Shown piece after piece: positions 1-6,158 of a DNA stretch of 15,578 nucleotides (position 1 is the stretch's first letter; each line of letters opens with the position of its first letter). The stretch comes from JBFFSQ01 sp041572275. GTDB taxonomy: Bacteria > Pseudomonadota > Gammaproteobacteria > SZUA-229. The position numbers and the translations under genes were made by a program. The stretch is taken from positions 1 to 15,578 of the forward strand of contig JBFFSQ010000056.1 of the NCBI GenBank assembly GCA_041572275.1. Direction: 5' to 3'. Under the pieces are notes generated by a model. That model was not told the origin of the DNA, did not search any database, and saw nothing but the letters and a program-made list of their open reading frames with translations.

Positions 1-594
1 AACATTTGTTGAAAGTTCTCCTTGGTATAAGATGTCTCCAAGAAAGATGTTTAAAATATAGGTCTTATTCTCAATTTTACGATAAAGTCTTGTTTTATTT
101 GGTGCAGCAAAATCATTGACGCCTCCTGCCACTAGAACAGCATCTAGGACTGTCATACCTTGACGATAATTAAGTGAACTGGGAGTGTTCACTGCTCCAG
201 TAATACGCACTCGAGTGAGATATTCGTGACTTTGTAGGTCAGTAATCATTAATGTAACATTTGGATCACGGACATAATTTTTTAATCGGTTACGGATTGA
301 AGATGCTACAGACTCCGGAGTTAATCCTGCTGCAGCCACATCTCCTATAAGTGGCATTGAAATCTTACCATCAGGTCTGACAGGTACAACGACAGAAAGC
401 TCTGGATTTCTCCATACATTAACTGAAATGGTGTCATCAACACCAATTAAATACGAGTTTATGATTTTAGATTGTGAAGTAAATTTATTTGTTTCAAGAA
501 CGCTATCAACGGGAATAGTAGAGTCGGAAGCACAGTTGGAAAGTAATAATGACAAAAGCAATGCATTTAAATAATTGAATATAGTCCTGTTCAT
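1..594 (-). CDS. Wza/EpsD-type polysaccharide export lipoprotein (partial, 3' end missing)
   Basis: This frame is open from an ATG at 592-594 to the left window edge, giving 198 codons without a stop. The protein starts with a lipoprotein-like signal: a hydrophobic stretch at residues 9-18 followed by LSNC with Cys21. The Asn just before the Cys is unusual for a lipobox. The polysaccharide-export (Poly_export) domain follows at about residues 48-118, with YLIGVDDTISVNVWRNPEL and VPVRPDGKISMPLIGDV, then a SLBB-like region (VRITGAVNTP, YRQGMTVLDAVLVAGGV). Homologues are outer-membrane or periplasmic channel proteins that carry polysaccharide out of the cell. The wording of these motifs is most like the export protein of XrtA/PEP-CTERM loci (EpsD-like). 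A GGGGAG ribosome site lies about 6 bases before the ATG. Judging from the family, only about 15-25 residues are missing. The family is confident; the exact subfamily is inferred. Confidence 0.88.
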   Translation of the reverse strand, partial: MNRTIFNYLNALLLSLLLSNCASDSTIPVDSVLETNKFTSQSKIINSYLIGVDDTISVNVWRNPELSVVVPVRPDGKISMPLIGDVAAAGLTPESVASSIRNRLKNYVRDPNVTLMITDLQSHEYLTRVRITGAVNTPSSLNYRQGMTVLDAVLVAGGVNDFAAPNKTRLYRKIENKTYILNIFLGDILYQGELSTNV

Positions 595-961
595 TTCATC
601 TCCCCAAGTTTTTAGCATATGAAATAGTATTTATTTATTGTAAATCTCGTAAGATGCCTAAAACAAAGACTTCATATACTTTAATCCTAAAATTTATTAT
701 ATGCCTTTCTAACCGCTTGTAAATGACCGAAATGTCTTAATTTTCACTGAATTACCATGTTTATTGCATCTATTCAGTTTGGCCTTAATTGCATATCTTT
801 TTGATATTTGTTGAATTGATAACAATTATTTATAGACATTTGGCATATGCGAATATAATAATATTAGATAAAAAATATCATGTGGACAATTTTTATAATA
901 AAGTAAAAACTATGAATTTTAGTTAAGTATAATTTATCTGCATGAATTACATAGAAGAATC
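595..961. promoter_or_regulatory. AT-rich divergent intergenic region with a candidate promoter and palindrome
   Basis: These 367 bases separate the minus-strand exporter gene from the plus-strand J-domain gene and hold no convincing gene. On the plus strand, TAGACA (833-838) and a perfect TATAAT (854-859) sit 15 bases apart and could be a sigma-70-type promoter for the J-domain gene; the spacing is short. A palindrome, AATTG-ATAA-CAATT, occupies 814-827 just upstream and is a possible operator. I found no convincing promoter for the exporter gene and no sigma-54 site with correct spacing. Confidence 0.35.
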
Positions 962-1765
962 ATGAATCATAAATATTCATTCAGGGAATGTTATCAGATA
1001 CTCGGTATAAGCCCTGGTTGTAACTGGGATGATTTACGAAAGTCATACAAGCATCTGATACAGAAATGGCATCCTGACCGCTTTAAATCAGGTTCGGAAA
1101 AACAGCTGGTTGCAAATGAAAAGATCAGTCGCATTAATCTTGCCTACAGTGAACTGTCTAAATATTACCGACTTAATAATGCACTTCCAGATATAGAAAA
1201 TGAAGATCATCTTAAGCAGAAGAGTACTTTACCTGAGAATAAGACAGTACAAGAATCAGATGTGCAAAAGAAATCACCTAATGTGTATACAACGTCTACT
1301 ACTAAACCTGAATGGAGTATAAAAAATCGATATTATCTTATTATTATTTTAATTATATTCTTATACTTTTTAATAATATTGCCAATGAGTAACGAAGAAA
1401 ATGCATGGTTAAACGAGGTTCCTGAGAATCTTGTTCAAAAAGATGAAAGTACAAGCCTAATCATTAACTCAGATTTACCTGATTCAAGAGAAAAAAATAA
1501 TTCATCAAACAAACATTTAACGTTAGATAGTAATGATATTCAGTCCCAATCTTCAAATGATGATTATTTTACATTTGGATCTACTATTGGTGAACTAATA
1601 TCAATACAAGGTCCACCTGATAAAATTGTGAATGATGTCTGGTATTATGGTGATTCAGAAGTTCATATTAAAGATGGTGTTGTTTTTTACTGGAAAAGAT
1701 CATCAGGATCAGTTCTAAATGCACGCTTAAATGCTGACAAATTTATGAGTGAACAAAAACAGTAG
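962..1765 (+). CDS. Membrane-anchored J-domain protein with a C-terminal extracytoplasmic domain
   Basis: The 267-residue protein begins with a J domain at about residues 6-72: YQILGISPG, then YKHLIQKWHPDRF with the HPD motif at 37-39 that stimulates Hsp70 (DnaK) ATPase, then ISRINLAYSEL. A charged, Ser/Thr-rich linker (80-120) leads to one membrane segment at about 124-141. Positive residues before it (SIKNRYY) predict the J domain in the cytoplasm and the C-terminus outside. The C-terminal part (about 202-247) has FTFGSTIGELISIQGPP and WYYGDSEVHIKDGVVFYW, resembling a small repeat-like domain found in many bacterial envelope proteins. There are no Gly/Phe or zinc-finger regions, so this is not DnaJ itself. 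It lies between polysaccharide genes and ends 15 bases from the convergent sugar transferase. A weak AGAAG ribosome site precedes the ATG. The gene is more AT-rich than the central block. The J domain is sure; the link to polysaccharide export is inferred from position. Confidence 0.85.
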   Translation: MNHKYSFRECYQILGISPGCNWDDLRKSYKHLIQKWHPDRFKSGSEKQLVANEKISRINLAYSELSKYYRLNNALPDIENEDHLKQKSTLPENKTVQESDVQKKSPNVYTTSTTKPEWSIKNRYYLIIILIIFLYFLIILPMSNEENAWLNEVPENLVQKDESTSLIINSDLPDSREKNNSSNKHLTLDSNDIQSQSSNDDYFTFGSTIGELISIQGPPDKIVNDVWYYGDSEVHIKDGVVFYWKRSSGSVLNARLNADKFMSEQKQ

Positions 1766-1780
1766 TAAATGTTTATATTT

Positions 1781-3178
1781 TTATCGAGATCCTTGCCCAA
1801 AAAGAACAACCTGTACTGTCTGGAATAGGATTGTCGTATCTAGGAATAAACTATAGTTTTTTATGTAATAAATATCGTATTGTAGCTTGTTACGCGCATC
1901 TTCTTCAGTTTCACCATACGGATAACATATCTGAGCCCAGCCAGTAATCCCAGGTTTGACTGTGTGTCTTAGCGCATAATGAGGTATGGATTGCTCAAAG
2001 CCAAGAACAAACTCAGGGCGCTCAGGCCGAGGACCAACGAAACTCATTTCACCTTTTAGAACATTAAATAATTGCGGTAATTCATCTATCCTAGCTTTTC
2101 GTATAATCGAACCAATTCGAGTAACTCGGCTATCTTTCTTTTTGGCAAATTGTGCACCATTCTTTTCTGCATCAACTGTCATGCTTCTAAATTTCAATAC
2201 ATTAAATGGTCTGCCACATAGTCCTACCCTCTTCTGTCGATATAGCACGGGGTCTCGGCCAAAAGTGCTTAGCCATATGGCAATAGCTGTTATCACAATT
2301 ATTGGTGCAGCTATTGTTAGAATAATAATACTGGCAGTGATATCAATTAAGCGTTTACTGCCGCCTGGCTTAACTGCATTGGTGAATCCAGATGAGAAAA
2401 TGATATTACTTGGATGTAGAACATCCAGCTCAATATGTCCTGTTATACGTTCAAGAAACGTTACTATGTCCCATACAATGATTCCCTTCATTTTACATTC
2501 GAGCAAGTCACCAAGTGGAAATGCTTTTCTTCTATCGTCAATTGCAAGCACAATTTCATCAACATCATTTTCTAATGCCAGTTCAAGTAGTGATGTTTTA
2601 ATTTCTAATATCTTGTTATCTGGGATCTTGGGCTCATTGTTATCAATACATACATAGCCGATGGTTTTGTGACCTGTCTTCTGTATATTTTTTTGCATTT
2701 CATTTAATAATGCAGCTTTTGAACCTGTACCAAGAACTAAAATTCGGCGTTTTAGAAATTGATTTTTATCAAACTTCAGAAATAAAGTACGAGTAAACAG
2801 TATGCCAAAGAAGGCAACTAATAAAGCAAGGACAAAGACTCCACGGCCTAGAAATAAATCGGGTAGCAAATAGAATATAAACGTCAAGGTCAAAAAGCCC
2901 ACCATAAAGCTCAGGGCAATTCTTATCATGATTTCAGCGAAGTCATCATTTATATTTCTTGTGTGTAAACCCATGGCGGTCATGGACAAACTTAAGACTA
3001 AACTGAATAATAAAGCTCTTGTATCAAAAAGAGGATCAAGTATTAGATTCTCAGGGGTGGTGCTATCTATATAGCGTAATTCTATACCCAAAAATACAGA
3101 ACAATAAATGACTATAAACTCAACGATTATGAGCCAGAAAATATAGGCGGGAATATAATGATGAAATATCCTTAACAT
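1781..3178 (-). CDS. Membrane sugar transferase priming exopolysaccharide synthesis (TIGR03013-like)
   Basis: This 465-residue polyprenyl-phosphate hexose-1-phosphate transferase would transfer the first sugar phosphate onto undecaprenyl phosphate at the inner membrane. Four hydrophobic segments lie in the first 130 residues, then a nucleotide-binding-like region (RRILVLGTGSKAALL, 144-158), a further membrane helix at about 278-304, and the catalytic bacterial sugar transferase domain at the C-terminus. Visible signatures are KFRSM (329-333), RIDELPQLFNVLKGEMSF (363-380), VGPRPERPEF (381-390), VKPGITGWAQI (408-417) and the terminal IKNYSLFLD-TVQVVLFGQGSR. The MLRIFHHYI start and the YPYGETEEDARNKLQYD stretch fit the XrtA/PEP-CTERM-associated EpsB group (TIGR03013). 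The start is ATG; an AGGA element lies 11 bases upstream, rather far. The gene has the same orientation as the exporter gene, but the J-domain gene lies between them on the other strand. Complete and full length. Confidence 0.92.
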   Translation of the reverse strand: MLRIFHHYIPAYIFWLIIVEFIVIYCSVFLGIELRYIDSTTPENLILDPLFDTRALLFSLVLSLSMTAMGLHTRNINDDFAEIMIRIALSFMVGFLTLTFIFYLLPDLFLGRGVFVLALLVAFFGILFTRTLFLKFDKNQFLKRRILVLGTGSKAALLNEMQKNIQKTGHKTIGYVCIDNNEPKIPDNKILEIKTSLLELALENDVDEIVLAIDDRRKAFPLGDLLECKMKGIIVWDIVTFLERITGHIELDVLHPSNIIFSSGFTNAVKPGGSKRLIDITASIIILTIAAPIIVITAIAIWLSTFGRDPVLYRQKRVGLCGRPFNVLKFRSMTVDAEKNGAQFAKKKDSRVTRIGSIIRKARIDELPQLFNVLKGEMSFVGPRPERPEFVLGFEQSIPHYALRHTVKPGITGWAQICYPYGETEEDARNKLQYDIYYIKNYSLFLDTTILFQTVQVVLFGQGSR

Positions 3179-3370
3179 CGAAACGACTATCCTTCTTGGA
3201 TTTTATATTCATTTTCTATCATACTAATACTTAATATCACAGGCGACAATAGATTAAGCATTACATAAACTCATAATTTATGTTACTACTACTCGAATAT
3301 GCTCTATTTGATAGCATAAGATATAGCGAAATATTTGTTGTCGGTCAATATATGGAATGGAATTACTCAG
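3179..3370. promoter_or_regulatory. Divergent promoter region with two inverted repeats
   Basis: This 192-base AT-rich spacer separates the leftward sugar transferase from the rightward nucleotide-sugar dehydrogenase. It holds two inverted repeats: ACATAAA/TTTATGT (3263-3269 and 3277-3283, 7-base spacer) and TATGCT/AGCATA (3298-3303 and 3313-3318, 9-base spacer). Either could be an operator shared by the two genes. In DNA this AT-rich, short inverted repeats also arise by chance. No convincing -35/-10 pair was found for either gene. Confidence 0.25.
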
Positions 3371-4648
3371 ATGCACGTATTAGAAAATGCTCGAATAGGA
3401 ATCGTGGGATTGGGCTATGTGGGATTACCGCTGGCAATTGAGTTCGGTAACCGCTTTCCTACAGTTGGTTATGATATCAATCGTTCCAGGGTTGATGAGC
3501 TTAAATCAGGCAAGGATGGTACGCTAGAGGTCAGTGAAGAGCAGCTCAGTGGCTCAGAATATCTAACTTTCACCGATCAGCTCGATGATATCAAGGACTG
3601 TAATATCTATATAGTGACAGTTCCTACCCCGGTCGATAAAAACAAATATCCGGATTTAACTCCACTAAAAACGTCCAGTTTGGCCCTGGGTAAAGTGCTT
3701 AAAAAAAATGACATTGTTATATATGAGTCGACAGTTTTCCCTGGTGCTACCGAGGAGGTGTGTATTCCTGCACTGGAGAAAAATTCCGGTCTGATATTCA
3801 ATCAGGATTTTTTTGCAGGATATAGCCCAGAGCGTATTAATCCGGGTGATAAAGAACATTATGTTACCAAGATTCTTAAAATTACCTCTGGTTCGACGCC
3901 CGAAGTGGCTGAGTTTGTTGATGAGCTTTATCGTTCGATAATAACGGCGGGCACACACAAAGCCAGCTCGATCAAAGTTGCTGAAGCAGCTAAAGTTATT
4001 GAGAATGTACAGCGGGATGTGAATATTGCCCTGGTTAATGAGTTAGCGCTGATTTTTTCACGACTGGATATCGATACGCTGGATGTTTTAGAGGCAGCAG
4101 GGACAAAGTGGAATTTCCTGCCATTTAGACCCGGCCTGGTTGGAGGGCATTGTATTGGTGTTGATCCCTATTACCTTGTACATAAGGCTCATGAAACAGG
4201 TTTTGAGCCAGCGATAATACCTGCCAGTCGTTATACCAATGAATTCATGGCATCGCATGTGGCCCAGCAGACTATTAAGCTCATGTCTCAGAAGCGTATC
4301 AGCATAGTCGATGCCAATATTTTGATTATGGGCTTGTCATTTAAGGAGAACTGTCCGGACCTTCGCAATACCAAAGTGGTGGATATTCTGGATGAATTGA
4401 AGCCTTATAATGCAAATGTTGATATATACGACCCATGGGTAAGTCATCAGGAGGCTAAGGAAGAGTATGGACTAGAGCTGATAACGGAATTGAAGCAAGG
4501 ACATTATGACGCAGTAATTATTGCAGTTGCACACAGGCAGTTTAGTGAATTGGGAACATCTGGTATTAAGCAGTATTGCAAAGGCAGCCATGTGATTTAT
4601 GATATCAAGTATATCTTGCCGGTTACCGATGTGGATGGACGTTTGTAG
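3371..4648 (+). CDS. UDP-N-acetylhexosamine 6-dehydrogenase (TviB/WbpO-type)
   Basis: The enzyme belongs to the UDP-glucose/GDP-mannose dehydrogenase family and would oxidise C6 of UDP-GlcNAc or UDP-GalNAc to the uronate with NAD, supplying a precursor for surface polysaccharide. From the ATG at 3371 it has 425 residues. It shows the Rossmann motif IGIVGLGYVGLPLA near the N-terminus, the VTVPTPV loop, ESTVFPG, YSPERINPGD, the central IKVAEAAKVIENVQRDVNIAL helix, and the catalytic Cys in GGHCIGVDPYY (Cys261). The C-terminal NAD-sugar domain carries IMGLSFKENCPDLRNTKV. This wording fits the TviB/WbpO branch rather than UDP-glucose dehydrogenases. The frame also has an upstream TTG at 3335, but MHVLENARIGIVGLGYVG matches the usual family start and a GGA lies 9 bases before the ATG, so 3371 is preferred. 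Substrate choice between UDP-GlcNAc and UDP-GalNAc cannot be read from sequence. Confidence 0.93.
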   Translation: MHVLENARIGIVGLGYVGLPLAIEFGNRFPTVGYDINRSRVDELKSGKDGTLEVSEEQLSGSEYLTFTDQLDDIKDCNIYIVTVPTPVDKNKYPDLTPLKTSSLALGKVLKKNDIVIYESTVFPGATEEVCIPALEKNSGLIFNQDFFAGYSPERINPGDKEHYVTKILKITSGSTPEVAEFVDELYRSIITAGTHKASSIKVAEAAKVIENVQRDVNIALVNELALIFSRLDIDTLDVLEAAGTKWNFLPFRPGLVGGHCIGVDPYYLVHKAHETGFEPAIIPASRYTNEFMASHVAQQTIKLMSQKRISIVDANILIMGLSFKENCPDLRNTKVVDILDELKPYNANVDIYDPWVSHQEAKEEYGLELITELKQGHYDAVIIAVAHRQFSELGTSGIKQYCKGSHVIYDIKYILPVTDVDGRL

Positions 4649-4787
4649 TATTATGTAGTGACAGGCTAGTTCAGGATGAGATTGGTAATAAGCGTATTAA
4701 AAAAAGCAGCCTTGCCTAATGTCACTAACATTCTTGATTAGGATTGATTCTGTTACTAAAGGTTCTTGCTTTAATATCAGGAGAAAC

Positions 4788-4817
4788 AAAAAAGGCCCCT
4801 CTATTGAGGGGCCTTTT
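4788..4817 (-). terminator. Rho-independent terminator after tRNA-Arg (probably bidirectional)
   Basis: A perfect 12-bp stem, AAAAGGCCCCTC (4790-4801) and GAGGGGCCTTTT (4806-4817), has a 4-base loop. On the minus strand it is followed by a run of six U (4793-4788), ending the tRNA-Arg transcript 5 bases after its CCA. On the plus strand four T follow the GC-rich part, so it may also stop transcription of the dehydrogenase gene that ends at 4648. The 139 bases between that gene and the stem hold nothing else I can support. Confidence 0.88.
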
Positions 4818-4822
4818 GCGTA

Positions 4823-4899
4823 TGGCGCGCCTGGAAGGATTCGAACCTCCGACCGCCTGGTTCGTAGCCAGGTACTCTATCCAGCTGAGCTACAGGCGC
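4823..4899 (-). tRNA. argV: tRNA-Arg (anticodon ACG)
   Basis: The 77-nt gene folds as a complete cloverleaf. The acceptor GCGCCUG pairs with CAGGCGC, followed by discriminator G and an encoded CCA (4825-4823). The anticodon stem CCUGG/CCAGG encloses loop CUACGAA, giving anticodon ACG, which TadA normally changes to ICG to read CGU/CGC/CGA. The T-arm is GGAGG-UUCGAAU-CCUUC, with one wobble pair. It follows csrA and tRNA-Ser(GCU), as in the E. coli csrA-serV-argVYZQ cluster, but only one copy is seen here. Confidence 0.97.
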
Positions 4900-4919
4900 G
4901 TAACTTACTGAGGGCGTGA

Positions 4920-4948
4920 ATTATGGGGAATTTGTTGGCTTTCGTCAA
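4920..4948 (-). promoter_or_regulatory. Strong sigma-70 promoter of tRNA-Arg with GC-rich discriminator
   Basis: On the minus strand, TTGACG (4948-4943) and CATAAT (4925-4920) are separated by exactly 17 bases, five of six matches to consensus in each box. The bases after the -10 box read TCACGCCC, a GC-rich discriminator typical of stable-RNA promoters under stringent (ppGpp) control. Transcription would start about 12 to 15 bases upstream of the mature tRNA 5' end. Confidence 0.8.
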
Positions 4949-5069
4949 TGTGTAATGCACGAAAATTAATAGAATATGTAAGATTTTTTAAAATTATTGT
5001 CGCTGTGATCTATGCCTTGATTAATTTGTTTCAAGGTAACATAAGAAGGGTTTGAGAGTTATACAAATG

Positions 5070-5101
5070 AAAAGGCCCCTGCTGGTGCAGGGGCCTTTTT
5101 T
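5070..5101 (-). terminator. Rho-independent terminator after tRNA-Ser
   Basis: A perfect 13-bp stem, AAAAGGCCCCTGC (5070-5082) and GCAGGGGCCTTTT (5087-5099), has loop TGGT. It begins 5 bases after the tRNA-Ser CCA. The minus-strand U run is only four bases before CATTTG; the plus-strand run has six T. The outer 11 bases of each arm are identical to those of the terminator at 4790-4817. Confidence 0.85.
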
Positions 5102-5104
5102 ATA

Positions 5105-5197
5105 TGGCGGAGGGGGAGGGATTCGAACCCTCGATAGAGCTACAAACCCTATACTCCCTTAGCAGGGGAGCGCCTTCAGCCGCTCGGCCACCTCTCC
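5105..5197 (-). tRNA. serV: tRNA-Ser (anticodon GCU)
   Basis: The 93-nt class II tRNA has anticodon stem CUCCC/GGGAG around loop CUGCUAA, giving anticodon GCU (AGC/AGU codons). The long variable arm forms AUAGGG/CUCUAU, the T-arm is GAGGG-UUCGAAU-CCCUC, the discriminator is G and CCA is encoded. The acceptor stem GGAGAGG/CCCCUCC has an A5:C68 mismatch, caused by G instead of A at plus-strand position 5113. Its place directly after csrA matches serV in E. coli. Confidence 0.96.
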
Positions 5198-5209
5198 TAA
5201 GTTTTAATT

Positions 5210-5238
5210 AAGACCGCCGCAATATCTGCGGCGGTCTT
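5210..5238 (-). terminator. Strong hairpin after csrA, just upstream of tRNA-Ser
   Basis: AAGACCGCCGC (5210-5220) and GCGGCGGTCTT (5228-5238) form a perfect 11-bp stem with a 7-base loop. On the minus strand it is followed by TTAATTAAAAC, a weak U run, so it may be a modest terminator for csrA. It sits only 12 bases before the mature tRNA-Ser 5' end and downstream of that tRNA's likely promoter, so it may instead be a leader structure. Confidence 0.6.
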
Positions 5239-5249
5239 CAATGGTGCGT

Positions 5250-5278
5250 AGGATACCTTTGATTGAACTTTGGGTAAA
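5250..5278 (-). promoter_or_regulatory. Candidate tRNA-Ser promoter
   Basis: On the minus strand, TTTACC (5278-5273) and TATCCT (5255-5250) lie 17 bases apart, four of six matches each. This is the best promoter-like pair between the csrA stop and the tRNA. Transcripts would include the 5210-5238 hairpin in the tRNA 5' leader. Confidence 0.45.
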
Positions 5279-5302
5279 GCCCCCTTTAAAGGTTTTTACG
5301 AC

Positions 5303-5506
5303 CTATTCTACCGGTTGAGAATCGCCTGATCCCTGACCTTCCTGCTCACGTTTAATACGTTCGTAAATTTCTTCACGGTGTACAGATATTTCTTTTGGTG
5401 CATTGATACCGATACGTACTTGGTTGCCTTTAACACCCAGTACGGTCACTGTAACATCATCACCAATCATTAAAGTTTCGCCTACACGACGAGTTAAAAT
5501 TAACAT
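5303..5506 (-). CDS. csrA: Carbon storage regulator CsrA (RNA-binding translational regulator)
   Basis: CsrA is a small dimeric protein that binds GGA motifs in mRNA leaders and usually blocks translation, controlling carbon flow, motility and biofilm matrix. The 67-residue protein starts MLILTRRVGETLMIGDDVTVTVLG, then GNQVRIGINAPKEISVHREEIYERI, with the conserved N-terminal and C-terminal RNA-contact residues (Leu4, Arg6, Arg7 and the VHREEI stretch with Arg44). The frame can be extended ten residues upstream to 5536, but the universal MLILTRR start and a ribosome site (GCAGGAAGTA) immediately before the ATG fix the start at 5506. The acidic Gln/Ser-rich tail after residue 55 is ordinary for gammaproteobacteria. 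It lies downstream of lysC and upstream of tRNA-Ser. Confidence 0.97.
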   Translation of the reverse strand: MLILTRRVGETLMIGDDVTVTVLGVKGNQVRIGINAPKEISVHREEIYERIKREQEGQGSGDSQPVE

Positions 5507-5521
5507 TACTTCCTGCTCCTT
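5507..5521 (-). promoter_or_regulatory. Two GGA motifs overlapping the csrA ribosome site
   Basis: The csrA leader on the minus strand reads AAGGAGCAGGAAGTA before the ATG, with GGA at 5519-5517 and 5513-5511. CsrA recognises ANGGA/AGGA elements and represses its own mRNA in E. coli, so these are candidate autoregulation sites. One of them also acts as the Shine-Dalgarno sequence. Confidence 0.45.
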
Positions 5522-5599
5522 ATTCTCAATCACCAATGGCTACAAAAAGAGTCGTATCCTTAGATAGCCAGAACTCAAAATCATAACATAAATGCAATT

Positions 5600-5626
5600 A
5601 TCATAATCGTAATTTTAAATTATGAT
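5600..5626. repeat. Inverted repeat between lysC and csrA
   Basis: ATCATAAT (5600-5607) and ATTATGAT (5619-5626) form a perfect 8-bp inverted repeat with an 11-base AT-rich spacer, in the 121-base lysC-csrA gap. It is not followed by a U run, so it is not a clear lysC terminator; it could be an operator near a csrA promoter. Chance is possible in such AT-rich DNA. Confidence 0.3.
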
Positions 5627-5657
5627 GTTGGCAGTTACGATCTTCTTTGATCTTAGT

Positions 5658-6158
5658 CTAGTTCAGTTCAGCCAGATTGCCGTCATTTTCCAGACCAAAA
5701 GCGCTGTGTAATGTGCGTACACCCAGTTCAAGGTATTTTTCGGCAATAACGACTGAGATTTTTATCTCTGAGGTTGAAATCATTAATATGTTAATCCCTT
5801 CTTTGGCTAGCGCAGCAAACATGGTGCTGGCAATGCCGGCATGTGAGCGCATCCCTACTCCGACCAGTGACAGTTTTACGATCTTGTCGTCACCATATAC
5901 CTTTTTAGCGTTGACTTTCTTACCTGTCTGGGTGAGTAGTTCCATTGCTTTTGCGTAATCATTACGATGAACTGTAAAGGTAAAGTCAGTTGTGCCGTCT
6001 TCACCAATATTCTGTACGATCATATCGATTTCGATATTGGCTTCTGTTATTGGCACCAGAATATCGGCAGCTACACCAGGCTTGTCAGGGACACCTGCAA
6101 TGGTCAGTTGGGCTTCATCGCGATTGAAAGCGATACCAGAAATCACAGCTTGTTCCAT
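5658..6158 (-). CDS. Probable aspartokinase beta subunit from an in-frame internal start
   Basis: Met247 of lysC (ATG at 6158-6156) is preceded by AGAGG with an 8-base gap, a far better ribosome site than that of the full-length start. Initiation here would give a 166-residue protein starting MEQAVISGIAF and containing only the two ACT domains. The aspartokinases of Corynebacterium glutamicum and Bacillus subtilis are alpha2-beta2 enzymes whose beta subunit is made in exactly this way, and the C. glutamicum beta start is at the equivalent place. The start and ribosome site are seen; actual use is inferred. Confidence 0.65.
   Translation of the reverse strand: MEQAVISGIAFNRDEAQLTIAGVPDKPGVAADILVPITEANIEIDMIVQNIGEDGTTDFTFTVHRNDYAKAMELLTQTGKKVNAKKVYGDDKIVKLSLVGVGMRSHAGIASTMFAALAKEGINILMISTSEIKISVVIAEKYLELGVRTLHSAFGLENDGNLAELN

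Noticed and set aside
781..792. GG-N8-GC element resembling a sigma-54 promoter upstream of the J-domain gene
   Set aside because: Sigma-54 promoters need GG-N10-GC; the spacing here is two bases short.
3335..3370. TTG start giving 12 extra residues on the nucleotide-sugar dehydrogenase
   Set aside because: The ATG at 3371 matches the usual start of this family and has a better-placed GGA; the extra residues match nothing expected.
4719..4919. Plus-strand open frame of 66 codons covering the tRNA-Arg terminator and gene
   Set aside because: It reads antisense through the terminator stem and the tRNA (GAPGRIRTSDRLVRSQVLYPAELQA is the well-known spurious translation of tRNA sequence). Not a gene.
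5507..5536. Ten-residue N-terminal extension of CsrA
   Set aside because: CsrA begins MLILTRR almost universally, and the ribosome site lies inside the extension.
5640..5657. Repeated AAGATC after lysC as a terminator stem
   Set aside because: It is a direct repeat with only a 4-base self-complement and no U run.
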